Shown here: piece by piece, positions 59,011-64,000 of the stretch
Numbering within the stretch: position 1 is the stretch's first letter
Layout of the letters: each line of letters opens with the position of its first letter
Assembly: GCF_001953865.1 (NCBI RefSeq)
Contig: NZ_MQUQ01000028.1
Coordinates: forward strand, 1 to 64,000
Source: Amycolatopsis coloradensis
GTDB taxonomy: Bacteria; Actinomycetota; Actinomycetes; Mycobacteriales; Pseudonocardiaceae
Reading direction: 5' to 3'
DNA: 64,000 bases
The notes under the pieces: model-generated
Told to the model about the DNA's origin: nothing
Databases searched by the model: none
The model's input: only the letters and a program-made list of their open reading frames with translations
Made by a program: the position numbers and the translations under genes

Positions 59011-60090
59011 ATGATTCCCACCGTTGTCTGGGGTACAGGCAACATCGGCCGCGCCTCCATCCGGGCCGTCGACGCGCATCCGGCGCTGGAACTCACCGGT
59101 GTGCTCGTGCACGATCCCGCGAAAGTGGGCCGCGACGCGGCCGTGCTCGCCGGTGGCGACGGTGAACTGGGTGTGGCGGCGACCGATGACATCGAAGCGG
59201 TTTTGGCGGCGGGTCCGCGGGCGGTGGTGTACGCGGCGTCCGGTGACATCCGTCCCGCCGAAGCGCTGGCCGACATCGTCCGCGCGATCCGGGCCGGGGC
59301 GGTGGTGGTGACACCCGCGCTCTACGCGCTGTACGACCAGCGCAACGCGCCCGAAGAACTGCGGGAACCCGTGCTCGCCGCGATCGCCGATGGCGGTGGT
59401 TCCCTGTTCGTTTCCGGCGTCGATCCCGGCTGGGGCAACGACGTCCTGCCGTTGCTGATCAGCGGGCTCGGCACCACCGTGGACGCGGTCCGCTGCCAGG
59501 AGATCTTCGACTACTCCACTTACGACCAGCCGGATTCCGTCCGCTACCTGGTCGGAATGGGGCAGCCGATGGACTGTCAGCCGCCGATGCTGGCCCCGTC
59601 GGTCCCGACGATGGTGTGGGGCGGGCAGGTGCGGCTGATCGCCCGCGGTCTCGGCGTCGACCTCGACGAGATCCGCGAGACGCTCGACCGCCGTCCGCTC
59701 GAGGAAACCGTGACCACGCGGGCGATGGGCGAGTTCGAGGCGGGCACGCAGGGCGCCGTCCGCTTCGAAGTGCAGGGGATCGTGGACGGCGAGCCGCGCA
59801 TCGTCATCGAGCACGTCACTCGCATCCACGCCTCGTGCGCCCCGGACTGGCCGAAACCGCCCAGCGGCGACGGCGCGCACCGGGTGATCATCGAAGGCCG
59901 CCCCAGGATCGAGGTCTCGATCGAGGCCATCGACGAGGGTGAGAACCGGTCCGCCGGCGGCAACGCGACCGCGGTCGGCAGGCTGGTCGGCGCCATCGAC
60001 TGGCTCGTGGACGCCGAACCCGGTCTCTACGACGCACTCGACGTCCCGTTGCGACCGGCCACCGGCAAGCTCGGAAGGAGCGCGCGATGA
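59011..60090 (+). CDS. DAP-dehydrogenase-like / dihydrodipicolinate-reductase-like NAD(P)-binding protein
   Basis: 359 residues from ATG 59011. Rossmann start VVWGTGNIGRASIRAV (GxGxxG), then VVYAASGDIRPAEALADIV. The middle has FVSGVDPGWGNDVLPLLISG, a feature of the 2,4-diaminopentanoate-dehydrogenase-like group (DAP_DH_C type), which also includes mycobacterial homologues of uncertain substrate. The start codon seems to be leaderless. It overlaps the following AhpD-like gene by four bases (ATGA), suggesting a joint pathway. Confidence 0.8.
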   Translation: MIPTVVWGTGNIGRASIRAVDAHPALELTGVLVHDPAKVGRDAAVLAGGDGELGVAATDDIEAVLAAGPRAVVYAASGDIRPAEALADIVRAIRAGAVVVTPALYALYDQRNAPEELREPVLAAIADGGGSLFVSGVDPGWGNDVLPLLISGLGTTVDAVRCQEIFDYSTYDQPDSVRYLVGMGQPMDCQPPMLAPSVPTMVWGGQVRLIARGLGVDLDEIRETLDRRPLEETVTTRAMGEFEAGTQGAVRFEVQGIVDGEPRIVIEHVTRIHASCAPDWPKPPSGDGAHRVIIEGRPRIEVSIEAIDEGENRSAGGNATAVGRLVGAIDWLVDAEPGLYDALDVPLRPATGKLGRSAR

Positions 60091-60566
60091 ACATCGACAT
60101 CCCCGAGGGCAAGGACCCGATCGGCTACGTATGGGGTGAGATGGTGCCCGGCATCGGCGTCGCGGCGTCGAAACTTTCGCTCGCGGTCTACTCGCACACG
60201 ACGCTCGGGCTCCGTGAGTTCGAGGCGGCCCGGTTGCGGATCGCGCAGATCAACGGCTGCGTCTTCTGCCTGGACTGGCGGACCGATCGCGACGGCGAGA
60301 AGGTCGAGGAGGGGTTCGCCGACGCCGTCACCGAGTGGCGCACCACCGACGTGTTCGACGAGCGTACTCGGCTGGCCGCCGAGTACGCCGAACGCTACGC
60401 GCTCGACCACCACGGGATCGACGACGAATTCTGGAAGCGGATGGGCGAGCACTACAGCCAGAAGGAAATCGTGGAACTGAGCATGAGCATCGGTTCCTGG
60501 CTCGCTTTCGGGCGGCTGAACCACGTTCTGGGAATCGACACGGTCTGCGTGCTGCCGAAGATATGA
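60087..60566 (+). CDS. Carboxymuconolactone-decarboxylase / AhpD-like protein
   Basis: 159 residues. The AhpD/CMD core is FEAARLRIAQINGCVFCLDWRTDRD with the CVFC redox pair followed by Asp rather than the AhpD His, then TRLAAEYAERYALDHHGID and EIVELSMSIGSWLAFGRLNHVLGI. Probably a peroxide- or thiol-active enzyme, or a decarboxylase; the mixed motif leaves this open. It is co-translated with the preceding gene. A strong hairpin follows the stop. Confidence 0.85.
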   Translation: MNIDIPEGKDPIGYVWGEMVPGIGVAASKLSLAVYSHTTLGLREFEAARLRIAQINGCVFCLDWRTDRDGEKVEEGFADAVTEWRTTDVFDERTRLAAEYAERYALDHHGIDDEFWKRMGEHYSQKEIVELSMSIGSWLAFGRLNHVLGIDTVCVLPKI

Positions 60567-60569
60567 GAA

Positions 60570-60595
60570 AGGGCCGGGGCAGCCACCCCGGCCCT
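60570..60595. terminator. Bidirectional terminator
   Basis: AGGGCCGGGG / CCCCGGCCCT, perfect 10-bp stem with a 6-base loop, 3 bp after the AhpD-like stop and 13 bp from the convergent cholesterol oxidase stop. Confidence 0.82.
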
Positions 60596-60608
60596 CGAAA
60601 GATCGTCG

Positions 60609-62252
60609 TCACAAATCGGTGGCGACGATCTTTTCGATGTTCCTTTCCGCCAGCGCGGTAATGGTGACGAACGGGTTGACCGAAGTATTACCCGGAATCA
60701 GCGAGCCGTCGATCACGTAAAGCCCCGGGTGGCCGTGGAGCCTGCCGTAGTTGTCGGTCGCCTTGCCCAGCACCGCGCCACCGAGCGGGTGGTAGGTGAG
60801 ATGGTCGCCCCAGATCTTGTACACGCCGAAGAGGTCGGTCCGGTAGATCGTCCCCTCCTTGGCGTTGATCTTGTCGAAGATCGTCTTCGCCATGTCGATC
60901 GACGGCTGTTTCCAGGCGGTCTGCCAGTTGAGGTCGACCTTGTTCGCGGCCGCGTTCCAGGAGAACGCCGCCCGGTTGGGGTTCTTGGTGATGGACAGGT
61001 AGAACGAGGCGTAGGTTTCGATACCGGTCGGCAGCGGCGCGACCTCGGCGAACGCGCCGCCCGCCGCCCAGTTGTCGATGCCGGCGGTGGGAATGGACGA
61101 TTGCAGTGCGCCGGTGGCGTCCCACATGTGGTTGGCCCGGCCGCACATGACGTTTCCGTTGTCGCCCCAGCCCCTTCCGACCTCGTTACTGAGGTTCGGC
61201 AGCGCTCCGGTGGCCTTGAGCTTGACCAGCAGCTTGCTCGTGCCGACACTGCCCGCGGCGAAGAAGACCTTGTCCGCGGTCACGGATTTGATCGCGGTGA
61301 CCGCGCCGCTGGTGTCGAGCTGTTCCAGGACCACGGTGTAGCCGCCGCCGGAGGCGGGGGTGACCGTGGTGACGCGGTGCAGGGGCGAGATGGTCACGCG
61401 TCCCGTCGCCTTGATCCGCGGAAGATAGGTCTGCTGCAACGACTTCTTGCCCGCGTTGTTCCCGTAGAGTATCTCGCCCGCCAGCGCGGACCTCGGAACC
61501 GTGCCCGCCTGCTCCTTCTTCATGTAGTCCCAGTCGTACACGTCCGGGACGAACAGGAAGGGGAAACCCGATCGCTGCGCGTGTTTCCGGCCGACCCGCG
61601 CGTACTGGTAGCAGTCGGCCGTCTCGAACCAGTCCGGGTCGATGGTGGCGACGCCGAGGCCCGCGTTGGCGCGCGGGTAGTAGACGCCGTACATCTCGTC
61701 GGCGTCGACCGTCGGCAGCACCGAGCCGAAGTTCTCACGCTTCGGGGTGACGGCCATCCCGCCGTTGACCAGCGAGCCACCGCCGACGCCGCGGCCCTGG
61801 TAGACGGTGATGCCGCTGAACTCCTCGGCGTCGAGGATCCCGGTGTGACGCGGGACCTCCTTGTCCAGTGGGAAGCCGAGGAAGTTGCTCAGCGGCTGTT
61901 TGGTCCTCGTCCGCAGCCAGAAGGACCGGTAGTCGGGGGTGGTGGTGTTGGCGAAGATCTTGCCGTCCGTGCCCGGGGTGTCCCAGGCCATGCCGAGTTC
62001 GACGAGGTGGACGTCGACACCCGCTTCAGCGAGCCGGAGCGCGGCGACGCAGCCGCCGTAACCGGAACCGACGACGAGCGCCGGGACTCGTGCGGCGTCG
62101 GCGATCGAGGTGCTCCCGGACGGCTTGTTCCCTGAAGAGGCGAATGCGGTCCCGCCCAGCGCCGCGGCGCCCAAGATAGAACCAGTTCCTGCGATGAAAA
62201 CGCGGCGGGATAATCGTCTTGATGTACTGTTCTGCATGGTTTCTTCGCTCAT
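60609..62252 (-). CDS. Secreted cholesterol oxidase (GMC-type, class I)
   Basis: 547 residues from ATG 62252, with GAGGAC six bases upstream; the frame upstream to 62975 is a shadow. A twin-arginine signal (SRRLSRRVFIAGTGSILGAA, then GGTAFASSG) indicates export via Tat. FAD-binding ALVVGSGYGGCVAALRLAEAG follows, then GRGVGGGSLVNGGMAV, the SGFPFLFVPDVYDWDYM segment and C-terminal HPLGGAVLGKATDNYGRL and SVNPFVTITALAERN with the GMC active-site His/Asn. It oxidises 3-beta-hydroxysterols to 3-keto-4-enes with H2O2 release. Size matches the Streptomyces/Brevibacterium enzyme. Confidence 0.92.
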   Translation of the reverse strand: MSEETMQNSTSRRLSRRVFIAGTGSILGAAALGGTAFASSGNKPSGSTSIADAARVPALVVGSGYGGCVAALRLAEAGVDVHLVELGMAWDTPGTDGKIFANTTTPDYRSFWLRTRTKQPLSNFLGFPLDKEVPRHTGILDAEEFSGITVYQGRGVGGGSLVNGGMAVTPKRENFGSVLPTVDADEMYGVYYPRANAGLGVATIDPDWFETADCYQYARVGRKHAQRSGFPFLFVPDVYDWDYMKKEQAGTVPRSALAGEILYGNNAGKKSLQQTYLPRIKATGRVTISPLHRVTTVTPASGGGYTVVLEQLDTSGAVTAIKSVTADKVFFAAGSVGTSKLLVKLKATGALPNLSNEVGRGWGDNGNVMCGRANHMWDATGALQSSIPTAGIDNWAAGGAFAEVAPLPTGIETYASFYLSITKNPNRAAFSWNAAANKVDLNWQTAWKQPSIDMAKTIFDKINAKEGTIYRTDLFGVYKIWGDHLTYHPLGGAVLGKATDNYGRLHGHPGLYVIDGSLIPGNTSVNPFVTITALAERNIEKIVATDL

Positions 62253-62394
62253 GTGGTCGTCCTCACCGTTGAGTGATTTAGAACAAGTTATACCTATCGC
62301 CCGGACGGGTGGCAATAATGGCGTGGATTCTTTTCCGCGAGCTCGGGCCAGGTGGGTGGGCATCGCGAGCGTGGATGGGCCACTATGTACGGCT

Positions 62395-62760
62395 GTGGAG
62401 TCCACTCGAGTTGATCGCTGGCTGTGGGCCGTCCGGCTGACCAAAACGCGGCCGGACGCCGCCGCGGCGTGCCGTGGCGGCCATGTCCGCGTGAACGGCA
62501 AACCCGCCAAACCCGCGACCACGGTCGTGGCGGGCGACGAGGTGCGGGCCAGGGTCAACGACACCACGCGGATCTTGGAAGTGACGCGGGTGATCCAGAA
62601 ACGCGTCGGCGCCGTCGATGCCGCGACCTGCTTCATCGACAGGACGCCCGCGCCGCCGCCCGAGTCCGCCGTGCCGGTCGCGCGACGGGAACGCGGCGCG
62701 GGACGCCCGACCAAGCGGGAGCGGCGGGTGCTCGACCGCTTCCGCACCGGGGACGGCTGA
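62395..62760 (+). CDS. S4-domain RNA-binding protein (Hsp15-like)
   Basis: 121 residues from GTG 62395 (MESTRVDRWLWAVRLTKTRP). The S4 fold is RVDRWLWAVRLTKTRPDAAAACRGGHVRVNGKPAKPATTVVAGDEV. A basic C-terminal tail (RREGARG-type, ending RRVLDRFR) fits Hsp15/YrfH-type proteins that bind stalled 50S subunits carrying tRNA. Upstream TATGTAC at 62384-62390 could be a -10 element, so the message may have little or no leader. Confidence 0.87.
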   Translation: MESTRVDRWLWAVRLTKTRPDAAAACRGGHVRVNGKPAKPATTVVAGDEVRARVNDTTRILEVTRVIQKRVGAVDAATCFIDRTPAPPPESAVPVARRERGAGRPTKRERRVLDRFRTGDG

Positions 62761-63076
62761 GTCGGTTCGGCCTTAGCTGCGGCTGAGGCAGGGAAGAGTG
62801 CACCCAATGTCGCATCGGAGGCGCTCAAGGCCCCCAATGCCGCATTGGGTGCACTGTCGTGCGCCGCGGTAAGGCGCCCTTCACGTCCCACCCTTTGCGA
62901 CTGGTGGGAGAGGGTGTTCCGGGTCCGTGAAGGACTTGGCCGCGCCGGGCGATAGCAGTTCACATACATGGACATGGTTCACATCCGTTGACGGGTGACA
63001 GGGGCGTGAACTATAAAGACGGGGTCCGGGTGTACACGCCGCAACACCTTCCGTCAGTCCGTCACGGAGGTTTCGG
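62761..63076. other. Gene-free stretch with inverted repeats
   Basis: About 315 bp. Inverted repeat at 62797-62855. A second looser pair CCTTCACG / CGTGAAGG lies near 62879 and 62927. The right end carries the promoter and GGAGG-type signal of the next gene (CACGGAGGTTTCGGGTG). Confidence 0.5.
62797..62855. repeat. Inverted repeat with 13-base arms
   Basis: AGTGCACCCAATG (62797-62809) and its exact complement CATTGGGTGCACT (62843-62855), with additional pairing inside (CAATGTCGCAT and CAATGCCGCATT). Another dispersed-type palindrome; it may also terminate the S4 gene. Confidence 0.75.
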
Positions 63077-63763
63077 GTGTCCCGAAAAAGTCCTCTTCGC
63101 CGTGCCGTCCTATCGGTGGTCGCCGCCGTGGTCGCCACCGCCGCACTCTTTCAGGTACCGTCCGAGCCGGCGGGCGCGGCACCGGGTCCCGGTGCGCTGA
63201 CCGGCCTCGACGTCGGCGCGGCCAATCGCCGCGCGCCGGTCGCGGGGCTCTACGACTGGTCCAAGGCCGGGTACCGGGGTGGCTCCGCGCTGCCTGGTTC
63301 CGGTGAAGTGAATCCGAACGCCACCTGCCAGGTCACCGCGGCGGAACTGGCGAGCCAGTACGACGTCAAGCCCGACGACGGTGCCGATGACACGAACGGG
63401 ATCCAGGCGGCGATCGACGGGATCAAGAGCGCCTGCTCGCCCTCCGGGAGTTACCCGAAGCTGAGCACGATCACCTTCCCCGCCGGGCGGTTCGACGTCA
63501 CCCACGAGATCCACGTCGACGCCGACTACCTGATCCTGCGCGGCGCGGGTAAGGACGCGACGAAGTTCGTCTACAAGCCCGACGCGAACACGCTGTACGA
63601 CACCCTCACCCAGGACGGCTCCGACTGGGACGAGGACGGGATGACCTCGGGGGCGGGCAAGGGCGGCTGGCTGTGGCCGGGACGCGGGCTGTTCAACACC
63701 GCCGGTCAGGGACTCCCTGTCGCATGCTCGATCGCCGGAACGCAATGCGGAGGCACGGAATGA
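63077..63763 (+). pseudogene. Truncated secreted beta-helix (pectate-lyase-3-like) gene
   Basis: 228 residues from GTG 63077 with GGAGG upstream. The signal peptide (SVVAAVVATAALFQVPSEPA) is followed by the N-terminal part of a single-stranded right-handed beta-helix enzyme: YDVKPDDGADDTNGIQAAID, STITFPAGRFDVTHEIHVDA, LILRGAGKDATKFVY and GKGGWLWPGRGLF. After that the family would continue for some 300 residues, but the frame ends in unrelated-looking sequence (QGLPVACSIAGTQCGGTE) and stops over the ATG of the next gene. I read this as a deletion that fused the fragment to the upstream DNA of that gene. The product, if made, would be non-functional. Confidence 0.6.
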
Positions 63764-64000
63764 CGAGGAAACGACTGCTCGCCGCGATCGCGGCCACGGC
63801 GTCGGCGGCGGGCCTGTTCGGCGCCGTCGTCACCGCGGAGGCGGCCGCGCCCAGCCTGTCCGCCACGTTCGTCCGGGGTTCGGTCTGGGACAGCGGGTAC
63901 GGCGGCAAGTACACGCTGGCCAACTCCGGGGACGCGAACAGCACACAGTGGACGATCGAGTTCGACCTGCCTCCCGGAACCACGATCACGACGTCGTGGA
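63760..64000 (+). CDS. Secreted protein with N-terminal CBM2-like domain (5' part only)
   Basis: The reading frame runs off the window after 80 codons. ATG 63760 is preceded by GCGGAGG. Signal peptide MTRKRLLAAIAATASAAGLF, cleavage near TAEAAA. A carbohydrate-binding module 2-like start follows: LSATFVRGSVWDSGYGGKYT, TQWTIEFDLPPGTTITTSW (the conserved Trp residues of CBM2). Such a module often precedes a GH18 chitinase or a cellulase; the catalytic part is not in the window. Confidence 0.72.
   Translation, partial: MTRKRLLAAIAATASAAGLFGAVVTAEAAAPSLSATFVRGSVWDSGYGGKYTLANSGDANSTQWTIEFDLPPGTTITTSW

Noticed and set aside
60729..62135. 468-codon plus-strand frame opposite the cholesterol oxidase gene
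   Set aside because: Antisense to a complete GMC enzyme with a Tat signal and FAD motif; no own domain.

Overview
The window is high-GC DNA with GTG and TTG starts, many four-base ATGA/GTGA gene overlaps, and dispersed near-perfect palindromes between genes. Gene content (BkdABC-type keto-acid dehydrogenase, secreted cholesterol oxidase, CHAT-TPR protein, ECF factor with a SnoaL-like tail, LacI/ROK regulators) points to a soil actinomycete. Pseudonocardiaceae, for example Amycolatopsis, is my best guess from style alone; no marker gene settles it. No rRNA, tRNA, CRISPR array, insertion sequence or replication origin was seen.

Layout: 125-12229 is one long plus-strand operon of two class A-like and one class C-like serine hydrolases, an oligopeptide ABC transporter (binding lipoprotein, permease, permease-ATPase fusion, ATPase), and a 1103-residue fusion of an S9 prolyl-oligopeptidase-type enzyme to a second class C-like (S12) hydrolase. 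The simplest reading is peptide import followed by cytoplasmic cleavage. A two-component system (12975-14809) follows. Next is a divergent CHAT cluster (15255-22209): a giant TPR-CHAT caspase-like protein opposite a small Cys/His protein and a membrane protein, which looks like a conflict or cell-death module. Then come a MacB-like ABC exporter, DUF2252 and DUF1206 proteins, a second two-component system bracketed by inverted copies of a 76-bp element, a LacI regulator, and an unusual DNA-binding-domain-less LysR-like protein beside a DUF5997 protein.

From 35 to 49 kb: a secreted D-Ala-D-Ala carboxypeptidase-like enzyme preceded by tandem palindromes, an ECF sigma factor plus PEP-mutase-family operon, a secreted PE-PPE-domain hydrolase, an MFS pump, a bkd operon with a divergent AsnC/Lrp regulator, and a ROK/xylA divergent pair with a clear promoter and paired operators. 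From 49 to 64 kb: a thioesterase-like protein lacking its nucleophile, an alpha/beta hydrolase with a divergent AraC regulator, a fructosamine-kinase-type enzyme, a DUF4041/GIY-YIG plus PH-like pair, a formylglycine-enzyme-like protein, a Cmx-type efflux pump with a structured leader, a DAP-dehydrogenase-like/AhpD-like operon, cholesterol oxidase, an S4 RNA-binding protein, a truncated beta-helix lyase, and the start of a CBM2-bearing secreted protein at the right edge.

Several gene relics (DJ-1/PfpI-like, PASTA, SDR and GNAT) lie between intact genes. All functions are inferred from motifs read in the translation; no database search was run.
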